The notes under the pieces are model-generated. The model made no database searches, was not told where the DNA came from, and saw only the letters and a list, made by a program, of their open reading frames with translations. A DNA stretch of 64,000 nt from Saitoella complicata NRRL Y-17804 (Eukaryota; Ascomycota; Saitoellomycetes; Saitoellales; Saitoellaceae), in contig NW_017567007.1 of the NCBI RefSeq assembly GCF_001661265.1, forward strand, positions 1 through 64,000, in the 5' to 3' direction. The first letter of the stretch is position 1; the number at the start of each line of letters is the position of its first letter. Shown piece after piece: positions 1 through 10,600 of the stretch. The translations under genes were made by a program, and so were the position numbers.

Positions 1-137
1 CCCTAACCCTAACCCTAACCCTAACCCTAACCCTAACCCTAACCCTAACCCTAACCCTAACCCTAACCCTAACCCTAACCCTAACCCTAACCCTAACCCT
101 AACCCTAACCCTAACCCTAACCCTAACCCTAACCCTA
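1..137. repeat. Telomere repeat tract, (CCCTAA)n
   Basis: The window starts with 22 perfect CCCTAA units and ends in a partial unit followed by GATTG. On the other strand this is TTAGGG, the common fungal and vertebrate telomere unit. C-strand repeats at the left edge, running 5' to 3' into the window, are the orientation expected of a true left chromosome end rather than an interstitial array. No degenerate units are visible, so this looks like telomerase-made terminal repeat joined directly to unique sequence. Confidence 0.97.
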
Positions 138-778
138 GATTGAAGGAGAGTGTTGGAGTATTCAGGGATTGTCTGTTTGCCCGTTGTAGGGTCTATATTT
201 GTCGTTCGTTTCGAACATTCTTTTAGTCCCGGGATCATGTATCACGGGGTGTTGCTACATTACCATGGATTTCAAGGATTGGTGATCTGGGAGCTAGGTC
301 CTTACCTTTAGACTCGCTCTAAATTTTTAATTCCTTTTGAATTGCTCAGGTCGAGCTCTGAGAGGAAGAGGGATAAAGCTATGGGCGCCCTATTTCGTAA
401 TAGGCTTAGCTCAGGCACTATGCATATGTTTAAGGGTGTATGAGGTTCGCCCTCTTAGTTGCTCTTTACCAATACTACTTTCCTGGCTTATACCTGTTCT
501 AGCCTACTCACCCTCACGGACGGACTTTGTTAGACTCACAGCTTCTCCACCAATGTAAGGAGTGTAATTCCAGAACAAGAGTAGTATATTGATGATGAAT
601 TTAGATGGCGGTACGTCCCATATTTATGTATAGTTAATACACAGGAATGCGACACACCCTACACCTGCCTGTGCATTGAGTGTCCCTGACTTGCGCGAAC
701 TCAGCTCGAGCTCGCAACCGCGCGTCAACGCCGACTCCCTCATACACCTCCTCTTCGACAAAACAATCAATAGCAATA
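138..778. other. Subtelomeric stretch without a recognised gene
   Basis: About 640 bases separate the telomere from the first gene. No long frame with recognisable content is present. I see no tandem subtelomeric repeat, no RecQ-type telomere-linked helicase and no transposon here. The right end, from about 650, is the probable promoter and leader of the mRNA-export gene that follows. Confidence 0.6.
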
Positions 779-2479
779 ATGTCCGCTAACCTCGACCGCT
801 CTCTCGACGAGATTCTCGCTACCAAGCCCAAGCGCGGCGGGATCCGCAAGGCTAAGGGCGCTCAGATGCGTCGCAAGAACAACGCTGGCCCCGCTGCTCA
901 GGCCGCAGTGGCCAAAGCTCAGCAGCAACAGCAGAGGCAGCAGCCCCAGGTTGCCGCGAAGGATGTGCTTAGCGAGGAGAGCAGGATTATGTTGAGTAAC
1001 TTGGTATGGTGCTTCCCGGGGTGGATGGAGTGGGCGCTTGCGCCCAGCCCGAAGTAGTCTTCTGGACAAGGGCTAACCGATGACACAGCCGCTCGATGTT
1101 CCTGAGCCTCAGATTAAGGTATGTTAAACTTCCCGGAAAGCATTCGGAATCGAGAAAGATCGATCTGCGCGAGGGAGACCATGGATGGGTATGGGTATGG
1201 GCTGGATGGTATTGTGTTGTGCGACCACGCGTTCGACAAACATCGACAAGTACGGCATACATCCGGCAACATTCAATCACGAGCGATTTTGACGATGGTT
1301 TCATGGGATATATGCACACTTGGAAGGCCGTCGGTATTCTACTTGGCTTGTGGTGATCTTTTGGGATGTATGGGGACCGGTCAAGTAGTTGCCGCGGCCC
1401 GTGGGCTTGACGCATCTATGATGCGCTATGAGTGAACTGATGAACAGAGCAGTATAGCATCTTTCCTTAACCTTTATTGGTTCGACGGATCGTGCGCATA
1501 CAAACGCGATGGTTTCAGCAGCATGTATGCGCAGCGCAGCATCAAGGCTTCGTGTCTTTGCTAGCAAAGCGATGGGATCAAATCCGCGTGATTTTTGGTC
1601 TTTCCGCGTATGCTATGCTAACTGCTTCTATGCGCATGTTCAATGATGCGTTCTGCATCTTTCCGGCGGCGACGCTGAAGCGGGTCTTTGTGCAACCCGA
1701 GGAGAAGAGTACGACTTGCTCGAACAACAACGAGGTGTACCACGACACGGGATCTGGGGCATCAACATCGATACGTCGAAGTCAGAACGAACACAAACAT
1801 ACATCCACTCCAATCCCCACCCTACCTCTTGGTCTCCTAACCCGCATTCTTTCTTTTTTTCTCGTTTCGCAGCTTGCAAAAATCCACAACCATCCAAAAC
1901 AATCGACTTACATCGACTCAAGGACCTCCTTCTCAAGGAGATTGGCCCTGTCAAGAAGTGCCAGCTCATGTTCGGTCCCAATGGACAGAGCCGCGGTACT
2001 TGTGCCGTTACCTTCTCCCGCAAGGGTGATGCCCAGAGGGCGTACGAGAAGTACAATGGACGTTTGGTGGATGGAAAGAAGGCTATGAAGGTATGTTTGG
2101 CGAAGATGCGTGGATATCTTATGAGTAAATGCTAACTTTCAGTGAACAGGTCGAGGTTCTTGTCGACCCCACGAAGGCTATCGCCGCCGCCGCTTCCCTC
2201 GCTAACCGCCTCGCCCCTCTTCCCCGCGACACCCCCAAGAAGAGGAACAAGGCCGCCGGCAACACCAACAAAAACAACAACCAGCAGCAGCAGCCCGCCC
2301 AGAACGGAGCTCAGAAGCCACAGGGCGCGAAGAAGGACGGAGCAAGGAAGCCTAAGAACGCTCGTCTCAACAGGCCGGCGAAGACCGCGGACGAGTTGGA
2401 TGCCGAAATGGCCGATTACTTTGATAAGGCTGCTGCGCCGGCGCCCGTTCAGGAGAGTGCCGATTCTATGCAGCAGTAG
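779..2479 (+). CDS. yra1: mRNA export adaptor, Yra1/ALY (REF) family
   Basis: Nuclear RRM adaptor that links mRNA to the Mex67/NXF1 export receptor within the TREX complex. Proposed exons: 779-1003, 1089-1118, 1923-2090 and 2150-2479, all joined in phase 0, giving about 250 residues. The N-terminus MSANLDRSLDEIL matches the conserved UAP56/Sub2-binding motif of this family, which contains LDxxLDxII. Next come a basic Q-rich stretch, then one RRM running SNL-PLDVPEPQIK-DLLLKEIGPVKK and on through GRLVDGKKAMKVEVLVDP. After a basic Q/N-rich linker, the C-terminus KTADELDAEMADYFDK repeats a family-typical acidic motif. The ATG at 779 is chosen because it starts that motif; the frame is open further upstream. 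The second intron is 804 nt, ten times the local norm (see findings). Identification is firm; the acceptor at 1922 is inferred from RRM continuity. Confidence 0.9.
1119..1922 (+). other. Unusually long second intron of the Yra1/ALY gene
   Basis: The donor is GTATGT at 1119, directly after the codon AAG of PEPQIK. The acceptor that keeps the RRM continuous is the AG at 1921-1922. Other introns in this window are about 50-85 nt. A CTAAC branch-like motif near 1837-1841 and a long T/C tract lead to a stronger-looking CAG at 1870-1872. Using that site would insert 50 nt and shift the frame. I see no convincing separate gene inside the intron. Confidence 0.75.
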
Positions 2480-3005
2480 ATGTGATGACTGCCGCTAGGT
2501 CGTGAGGAGTTTGTGTATGATTTGGATGCGGAATGATGGGTTATGTGTTCTTCTTTTGATTTTGATTTTCCGGGTTTGGTTTGGTTTTTACTTTAGGGAT
2601 TGAGGGGTGTGCGATGGCTGCTATAATGCCAGTGGAGCGCCATTGCGAGAGGTCTTTATAATATTATGTCTTCTGCCTCTCATCTTCATTTGTCTTTAGC
2701 CTTTTCTTGGAGCTTCATCGTAATCTGGCTGAGTTTGCTGGGAACACCTGTCGACCCATGAGGCCACAGATATGAGTACACAAAAGACGGACGTTTATCT
2801 CGGTTTTACTCTCCATAAAGCAGACAATTTTACCATACCAACACTCACTTCCTTATCGTAACTCTATGTCGTAGGCCTGCACCACCTACGTTAGGGTCAT
2901 ACACCGGTACACCCGGCGAACGTCCAAAGCATTCCAACACCCACATACAACCAGCTGTACAATTCTATAGCTGCACAAGTCCTCAGAAGGACTCGATCAT
3001 ACAAC
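2480..3005. other. Intergenic: Yra1 3' region and TAF10 promoter
   Basis: No frame of note. The left part is T-rich and would hold the 3' end of the export-adaptor mRNA. The right part leads into the TAF10 start. Nothing else is seen. Confidence 0.5.
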
Positions 3006-3696
3006 ATGTCAGAAGAAACATCACAGAACGCGACCCCTGCACAGGCGACGGCGGAGGCTTCAGCATCGCCGACGACGGCTCCCGTACCGGGCGATGATGC
3101 AGCTATCGCGGCTGGACGTGAAGATTTGGTCGATGAGAAGGAAGAAGAGCCTGTGGGCGCTGTGAAGGAGGAGGATGAGGACACGGAGATGAAGGAAGGT
3201 GGTGCGGAGAATGAAGAAGATGAGGGGAACAGAGTCCCTCCGCCGCCGCCGGGAAGGCCAGATCGGACGTTGAGGGACTTCTTGGGGAAGATGGATACGT
3301 ATGCGCCGATTGTACGGCAAACGATTCCCCTATACCCTCACGAACGTCGAACGAGGAGTGTATTGTAGTTTTGGACATACGCTAAATCGCTGATAGATCC
3401 CCGACGCAGTAACGAACCACTACCTCTCCCAAGCCGGCTTCTCAACCCCCGACCCCCGCCTCTCCCGCCTCCTCGCCCTCGCAACCCAAAAGTTCGTGTC
3501 GGATTTAGCTACCTCGGCGTACCAACACTCCCGGATTCGGACGAGTGGGGTTAGTAACGTCGGGGAGGGTGCGGTGGGTGTACAGGGTGGTGGGAGGAGA
3601 GGGAAGGAGAGGAAGAGTGTTTTGACGATGGAGGATTTGCAGGGGGCTGTGGCGGAGTGGGGGGTTAATCTGAAGAGGGGGGAGTTTTACCGGTGA
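3006..3696 (+). CDS. taf10: TFIID/SAGA subunit TAF10
   Basis: Histone-fold subunit shared by TFIID and SAGA in RNA polymerase II transcription. Exons 3006-3311 and 3397-3696 join in phase 0 across an 85-nt intron (GTACGG donor, GCTAAAT branch-like motif, TAG acceptor), giving about 201 residues. The first 70-80 residues are acidic and disordered, with a proline run. The conserved TAF10 fold starts at [15 protein letters not shown] and continues over the splice as [15 protein letters not shown]. Then follow [18 protein letters not shown] and the C-terminal motif [19 protein letters not shown] Gly/Arg-rich loop lies between the last helices, as in other fungi. The gene is about 3 kb from the telomere repeats, unusual for a core transcription factor. 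Identification is from these conserved blocks and is firm. Confidence 0.92.
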
Positions 3697-3915
3697 GGGG
3701 GTGTTTGGCATGGGATGATGAGGTTGAATATGGAGCGTCGAAGGACGGAGATGAGTCTTATGGAGGGATGATTCCTCGACGGGAGAGGTTCAGCTTGAAT
3801 GATCGAGACCGAGATCTGGTTAACAATACAATCCATTAACGCATTACCGCGCATACTAAAAATAAAGAAACCCGCAACAAAAGACTAAGAAGCAATTCCC
3901 AAATCCAGGACAGAA

Positions 3916-5410
3916 TTACACCTTCTCCTCCGCCATCTCCCCAACTCTCGTAACCTTCGTCTCATCACTCCCAAAACTCCCCCTCCTCCCACCGCCCAAC
4001 TTATCAACCCCACCCCTCAACCTCCTCACAACACTAAACAACACAAACACCAAAAGCGTCATCACGACCGCCATAACACCCGCCCCAATAAACCCAGCTC
4101 CAAGTGGCGAAACGGGGTACTCGCGGCCCATATACGCGTTCGTGTCGTAGTCGAGGAGGAACGCGGTACAGACCGAGGCATGGGAAGCACAAGCGTTACA
4201 CCACGCCCTCGTCGTCATCAACGCCCCACGCGTCTTCAACTCCTTCACGAAAGTCTCATAGGGAACATCAACCTCCGAACCCCCGAAGAGTGGGAACGCC
4301 GTAAGTTCGGACGACACCGCAGTCCCGTTACGGAAGAGGAATCGGATCGACATCGAGGCGGGGTCTGTGGTGGTATTTGTCGGTGCGCGAAGCTCGAAGG
4401 AGAACGTTGAGGCGTACCCAGGTAACCCGTAAAAATCGGCGGAAGCGGCGGTGAGGTTCATCAGCGCGAAGAGGGACATGAAATTTGCGTACGAACCAGC
4501 CGCATACGAAATTTTCTGTGATTCGACGGCGGAGGCGTTGAGGTTGGTCAAAACCTCCGACATGAGAGAGCGCCCGCCGATGTTGTACGCTGGATCCGTC
4601 GCGTTGTAGTTGAGCGCAAACTCGTGCTGGTCGGCTAAGATCCTGAGCTGATCCAAAGTCTCCGAAGACAACTGTGACGCGATGGTCTCGTTGTGAACGG
4701 AGCCGTAGTTGAGGTAGTCGAAGATCTTGTACGCGTTCCCAAAGTTAATCGTGCTCGAATTCCAGCCGCCGATGCCCTGAACCAGAGGAGCGATCGAGTC
4801 GTAGAGCGATTGAGAGGAGGATAGGGTTGAGGTGTAAACATCATTCGCGGAGTAGTATTCCGTCTCTAGATCGTATTGTGGGCATTGGGTGGTGCCTTCG
4901 TTGATGTATGCCTCGGGCGCATCGGAGGGGATTCCCTCGAGGTTTGGGTACTGGTACCCATCCAAGGGAGTTGAGACTTCGGTGCCGTTTGCCAATGTCT
5001 CGGTTTGGATGGAGGAGGAAGGGGGGAAGAGACCTTGGGCGAAGGCGAAGGCAGTTTGGGTTAGGACGGAGGTGTCGGGCGCTTGGATCTCGAGGTTGGA
5101 GATCGAAATGGTCGCGTCGGAGGTGAGGGAGGAGGAGGATGTGTTGGAGAGGTAGTAGTTGCGGATGTAGGAGCCGGCGCTGTAGACTTGGTTTTTGCCG
5201 AGGGCTGTCAACTTTGTATTTCCGAGAATTTTCTGTGATGATCGTCGTTAATGAGAGAGAAGGATGGAGAAGGTAGGGGAGGGAGGGACGTACCGGCGTT
5301 CGGTCACCGTGACGGCCGAAGAGTGCGACACCGAGGATCACGTCGCTGTCGGCGGCAGAAACCATACCGAGAGCCGTTGCGGCCGAGAGGAGGACGAGTG
5401 AAGTCTTCAT
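3916..5410 (-). CDS. Histidine-acid-phosphatase-like membrane protein, probable pseudo-enzyme
   Basis: Exons on the minus strand are 5410-5294 and 5232-3916, joined in phase 0 across a 61-nt intron, giving about 477 residues. Residues 1-19 form a secretion signal (MKTSLVLLSAATALGMVSA). The branch-2 phosphatase motif RHGDRTP ends exactly at the splice. The lumenal part has many N-x-S/T sites. Near residues 416-441 there is one hydrophobic segment (GAGVMAVVMTLLVFVLF) and then a basic 36-residue tail, so the protein is probably a type I membrane protein. Where active family members carry the C-terminal AHD motif with the proton donor, this protein reads YAAGSYANFMSLFAL, so the HD pair seems missing. 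It may be a non-catalytic relative or use another donor. Family is clear; substrate and activity are unknown. Confidence 0.82.
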
Positions 5411-5962
5411 GGTGGAGTCGTTGTCGTTGACGTTGTTGATCCGGAGGTGGAACTCGAAGAAGCTGAGCTGAGTATTTCAACTCAGATCAAGAGATAGGCA
5501 GCACCCGGTGTTATCGGTCGAGGTGGAGCAGGTGATCCGCTCAGCGCGCGGCTTACCAGGGCCGAGCACGGAAAGCTTGGGAAACGGCATGAGGGTCGTG
5601 AGGATCGTAAGATACTAGAGAAGGTTTGACTCTCAGTTAAAGATCCCTACATCTCCAGTCATCCTCCCTCTTCGCTTCAGCGGATTCACTCGCTTCAAGC
5701 TCGTCGCTCAGCAAGCGAAATGCACTGACTGATAAGCGAAATAGCGTGAAAGGGAGTTCGGAGTTGTGCGGATCAGATAAGACGGCGAAGTCAAATCATT
5801 ACCTAGTTTCAATTGATATCGAGCGCTTCATCCATGAGACCAGCCTGGGTACTGACCATTGAACACCCATACGAATACTTGCACAGGAGTGTCAATGAGA
5901 CGGCACCGGGAGGATCATGAATGCGTCCAGAAGTGTTATATCATATTCTTGAACATCAACCA
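5411..5962. other. Intergenic between phosphatase-like gene and tRNA
   Basis: This holds the promoter of the leftward phosphatase-like gene and the upstream flank of the tRNA. No coding frame of interest and no repeats were seen. Confidence 0.45.
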
Positions 5963-6035
5963 TCCCCCGTGGTCTAGTGGTTATGATGCCCCCCTAGTAA
6001 GGGGGTGATCGCTGGTTCAAATCCGGCCGGGGGAA
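5963..6035 (+). tRNA. tRNA-Thr (anticodon AGT), copy 1
   Basis: This 73-nt cloverleaf has no intron. The acceptor strands TCCCCCG and CGGGGGA pair fully. The D-arm begins GTCTAGTGGTTA and the anticodon stem is CCCCC/GGGGG. The loop CTAGTAA gives anticodon AGT (Thr), and the T-arm is GCTGG-TTCAAAT-CCGGC. A T-run about 10 nt downstream can serve as polymerase III terminator. Two further identical copies lie at 35415-35487 (+) and 38008-38080 (-). All three have ACATCAACC one base upstream of the gene. Confidence 0.95.
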
Positions 6036-6299
6036 TGATTTGTGCATTTTGCCCCTGCCTTTGTGACGAACCTTTTCCTGGATAGCTTTGGGCAGATTAA
6101 GCGTGCTGCGTATTACGACTACTGGGCGTAGTCAAACCTCTGCAAAAAATAATCGCCTAGGGCGAGCGGATGCGCCCAATTAGGAAATTCATGCGGATAT
6201 CACTTAGGGTCCGGGCATGATCTGTGTAGCCACGTTGCCTCGAGGCAAACTCACCACCATGGATATTTACGTACCATTCCCAAATGCCTCAAAAGAGCC

Positions 6300-7446
6300 T
6301 GAAACGACAACTGCGCAACACGATCATTCGTTATCGACAGTCCAGAGAGGCTGAATTGCCGCCTAGCCCACCGTCAATCAGGACCATTTCAACAGCTTAG
6401 AAAATGCTGCTACGGATCAACTTGACTTCGACGAATGCTCGCCCTCTTCAGCTTCATTGATTTCTACGGCCTCGACACCATCAACGGCGTCATCCTCGGG
6501 CTCGGGAGCATCCAGACGAATCACCGATTGGGACTTTTTTTGCAATCCATGGAGACCGACGATCCCGAGGATGAAGATTACCAGATGCTTGGAATCATCG
6601 AAAACACTCGATATATCTCTGCACGCAAACCATTGGCAAAGTCCCGACACTTCATTGAAGAGGTTCTCAACCATGGGTATGATGACGAAAGGTTCAAGGC
6701 CTACTACCAAATGAAACGAGAAGATTTTCATTTCGTCGTCGGTCTGATCGAGACCAACCCGGTGTTCTACAACAACAGTGCTTGTGAACAAGCATCAGTA
6801 AGGTATCAGCTGGCTTGTATCCTCTTTCGATTTGGCGCCCAAAGTTCTACTAGTTCATCATTGTCGAAAACGACCGACTTGTTCAGAATCGGTAAGGGCA
6901 CCCTAACCGTATTCACTCGACGTGTTTGCTATGCTTTATCATCGTTATACGAAGATCAAGTCAAATGGCCAAACCCCAACGAGAGGGAGACTATTGCGAA
7001 AAGGGTCAAGGAATCCAGCGCTGGGTTGTTTGAGGGAGTAGTCGGTATGGTCGATGGGACCTTGTTTACCCTCGCCTGGATGCCAAAACTTCAGAAACGG
7101 CGACGTAGGGTTAACTCTGCCAGCGCAAAAAGCAGGTAGGTCACTCCATAGAACCTTATCAAGCATTTAATGTTAACGCCTTACCCATGGTATTCAGTAC
7201 GGCCTTCGGGCAACCATTGTTTGTGATGATCAACGTCTTATAAGACACTTTGATTGCTCGCTACCTGGTTCCCAGCATGATTCAGCTGCTTACAAGGATT
7301 TACGGCTGCACCTAGACCCAGACGCATACTTTGGTCCCACCCAATACCTGCTTGCGGATTTAGCATACAGCAATACCATGTCAGTCGTCACTCCCCTCAA
7401 GCAGGATCAAGGATACACGGCCCAGAAAGCTGGATTTAACCCTTAG
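6300..7446 (+). mobile_element. PIF/Harbinger-type DNA transposon remnant
   Basis: Decayed transposase of the HARBI1 type (DDE_Tnp_4). One frame from about 6435 to 7139 carries the N-terminal region and VVGMVDGTLF, which holds the first catalytic Asp. After a short disturbed stretch the homology resumes near 7190 with CSLPGSQHDSAAYKDL and then YLLADLAYSNT, which fit the second and third acidic positions. The frame is shifted between these blocks, or they were once separated by an intron. Homology stops at a TAG formed by a telomere-like repeat at 7443, so the C-terminus is missing. The initial Met of the first frame is arbitrary. No terminal inverted repeats were found by eye. It looks inactive. 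Confidence 0.72.
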
Positions 7447-7454
7447 GGTTAGGG
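7438..7454 (+). repeat. Short interstitial telomere-like repeat
   Basis: Two perfect TTAGGG units (7443-7454) are preceded by AACCC. The TTAGGG units run in the opposite orientation to the terminal tract at position 1, and AACCC matches the reverse strand. The site sits exactly where transposase homology ends, and about 190 bases upstream of the histidine kinase start. Confidence 0.8.
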
Positions 7455-7644
7455 TGTATTACCCCCATTGCCAGGCGTTCCAGCAGGGCGAATTCCATGA
7501 TGACGTTCCGGACGGTGGGCCCCGCCCGCGTAAACCCTCGGGAAGGACTGGGAAGCGGACGACGACGAACAGCGTGCAATTGAGTCGAGCGTCCAGCTGG
7601 GAACAGGATCGAGTAATAGTAGGACTCCGTATTTTCCATCACCA

Positions 7645-10600
7645 ATGGCCTCTACAACAATTCCCCTCCCGACACCCCCCTCCCCTACCTCAAGCTTCAC
7701 ATCCCCCGCAGATTTCCTCACTGCCTACTCGACCGGCACCCTCCTCCACTCCTCCTCCGGCCCAACTCCACCGCTACTCCTCACCGACTCCCCCACCGCC
7801 CGCTCGCACCCCCTCGACCTCATCGGCATCGCCTCCCCCGACGAACACGATCGCGTCCGTGATCTCTGGCGCTACATCGACCTAAGCCCCGAAGAAACCG
7901 CAGAATTAATCCGCTATCCGAGGATGCTAAAAGAATTCTGTGGAACGGGTGCGGCGAACGTCAGTCTCATGGGCGTTGATCGGCAATTCATGCTCGCAGA
8001 GGTCGGGTTCGAGGAATGGGCTGGACGGTGTTTTGCGCGGATGAGGGTTGATTCGATATGTGCGCATACCCTCCTCCTAAAACACCAGGGAGAGGGGACG
8101 GTGAGGGAACGCGTTTTCACGGTGGAGGATACGCGCGAGGATTGGCGATTCCGTTCGAAGTCTTACGTGGTTTCACACCCCCATATCCGGTCCTACGCCG
8201 GTGTTCCCCTCGTGAGTGAGGGTGGATACAATCTCGGTACGTTGGCGACGGTACATACCTCACCACGGATCTGGACAGACCGCGAAAGACGTATCCTGCT
8301 AGATCTATCAGCAGCGGTTGTCCGGGAACTCGAACTCGTCGCTGAACGGAGGAGGGCGGAAGAGGGTCGGCGAATGCAAAACTCCATCCGGGCTTTTACG
8401 GCGCGGTGGTGGACGTCCTCGCCACTCGATAAGAGGGGGATGGTGAGAGAGGTGTTGGGGCGTGCGGTCGAGGTTGGGGGAGAGTGTTTGGGGTGTGAGG
8501 GGATGCTTGCGCTCGATGTGCGGGATGCGTTCGCGGGGGGGCGAGGAGGGAGGGATGAGGGAGGGGTTTGTGGGGAGATTGCGAGGTGGGAGGGGATGGA
8601 CGGGAGACTACCGCGGGGATCTGAGGTTGATGTACGGTGGGTCCGGGAGTTCGTTGCTGCGCATCCGAATGGGTGTGTACTGGATCGTGAGCCTGCATCG
8701 AGTTCGGAGGCGATATGTCCGTTGTTGTCGGTTGATTCGACGTCGGCTATCGTTGTGCCCATCTATGATCACTTATCCGCACCATACGCCCTCCTGGTCG
8801 CTTCACTATCCTCTCCAAAACGACATTTCCTCGAAATGGAGGTAGAATACCTCTCAGCCCTCGGCTCAGCCTGTACAGCCGAACTCCTCAAACGGCAAAT
8901 CGCTGCCGCAGACCACGCAAAAACAGTCTTCATCTCAAACATCTCGCACGAGCTGCGGAGTCCGTTACACGGTGTCCTCGCCTGCGGGGAGTTATTGCGG
9001 AAGACTGAGTTGGGCGTCATGCAGCGGCGGTTCGTGGAGACGATGGAGGGTTGTGGGAGGACGTTGATGGAGGTGTTGTCGAGTGTGTTGGATTATAGTA
9101 AGATGAGTCGGCGTGAGGAGGGGTCTCCAGCCGCGAAGGGGAGGAATGGGGATGAGAAGGAGGTTAGGGAGGTGGATTTGGCGAGGGCGTGTGAGGAGGT
9201 GGTTGATTCATGCCATGCCGCGTTCGAGTTTCAGCAGCAATCGACGGGGTCGTGTATTGATGCTCTCTCGTCCGAGCCGAAGGATATGTTGGATGGGTCT
9301 GGGGTGAATGTTCAAGTCGTTTTGGACGTGCAGAGGAGGCTTGAGGGGTGGATCGTACGTACGGCTCACGCGCCCGCTATTCGTCGGTGCTTGATGAATC
9401 TACTGGGGAACTCGCTAAAGTATACCCCGAATGAGGAATCACACTGGATTCGGGTTTCGCTGGCGTATGAGGCTGGGTCTGTACGCATGATCGTTGAGGA
9501 TTCGGGCAAAGGTATGACGCCCGAGTTCGTCCGGGAACGGTTGTTTCGGGCGTTTACGCAGGAGGATTCGTTTCATTCTGGTGTAGGGTTGGGAATGACG
9601 ATCGTTAAGAATCTTGTTGAGAACTTACTGAGTGGGACGATTGAGGTTGAGTCGGAGTTTGGGCGGGGTACGAAGATTACGATTATGTTCCCGGTGGAAA
9701 TGGTGAGCTTGAGCCCGAGCCCGAGCCCGAGCGCGCACGGGGTGGTCGTCGACGAAGTGTCGAAGGCACGGATGATGGTTAGAGGGAAGAAGGTGTACAT
9801 GGATGTAGGGAATCCGGATACGCCGTTTTGCGCCGCCCTGTTCACGGCGTCTGTAAGGACATATTTGGAGGAGTGGTACGGTTCAACGATCGTCCAGGAT
9901 ATAACCCATGCGGACGTTATTGTGGGTGGCGGTCAGTCCGTTCTCACGCGAAAACTACTTGCGGATCCACATTTCCCTTGTACGGAAGGTAAAACCGTGC
10001 TTGCGCTCTGCTCGAATGCTGATCTGTTGCATCTCAATGACAACGTTGCCGTGAACGCTCGTATCGTTGATTTCGTGAGTTTACCATGCGGACCCGCAAA
10101 ATTGGCGAGGAGTTTGGAGTACTGTCTTGCTGTGGACAATCGATCGAAGACGAATGAAGCGCTCATAAGTCCGGTGATCAAGATGGATAACGTTGATATG
10201 GTCGCTCCTCCGGTCTCGACGACGGATGAAGTCTTGCCACGCGTGCTTGTCGTTGAGGATAACCCCATCAACGCGATGATTCTGTCGGCGTATTTGAGCA
10301 AGCGGGGAATTCTGCACCAGAAGGCTTTCAACGGAGCGCTTGCGGTGGATACAGTCAAGAATGACAGGGAAGGCTTTGATCTGGTGTTGATGGACTTGCA
10401 AATGCCTGTCATGGACGGCTTCGAAGCATCTGAGGCGATTCGATCATATGAAGCCGAAGTGTCGGACGAAGGGTATGAGCGGAAGAAGACTCGCATATGT
10501 GCGTTGACTGGCTTGGACACTGGCGACGACAGAGAGAAAGCAAGACGGAAAGGAATTGATGATTTCTTGACCAAGCCGGTGAGCCTGGATAAGATGGATC

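Noticed and set aside
1477-2088. 203-codon frame overlapping the long Yra1 intron and RRM exon
   Set aside because: It reads the RRM exon out of frame; the correct frame gives a full RRM.
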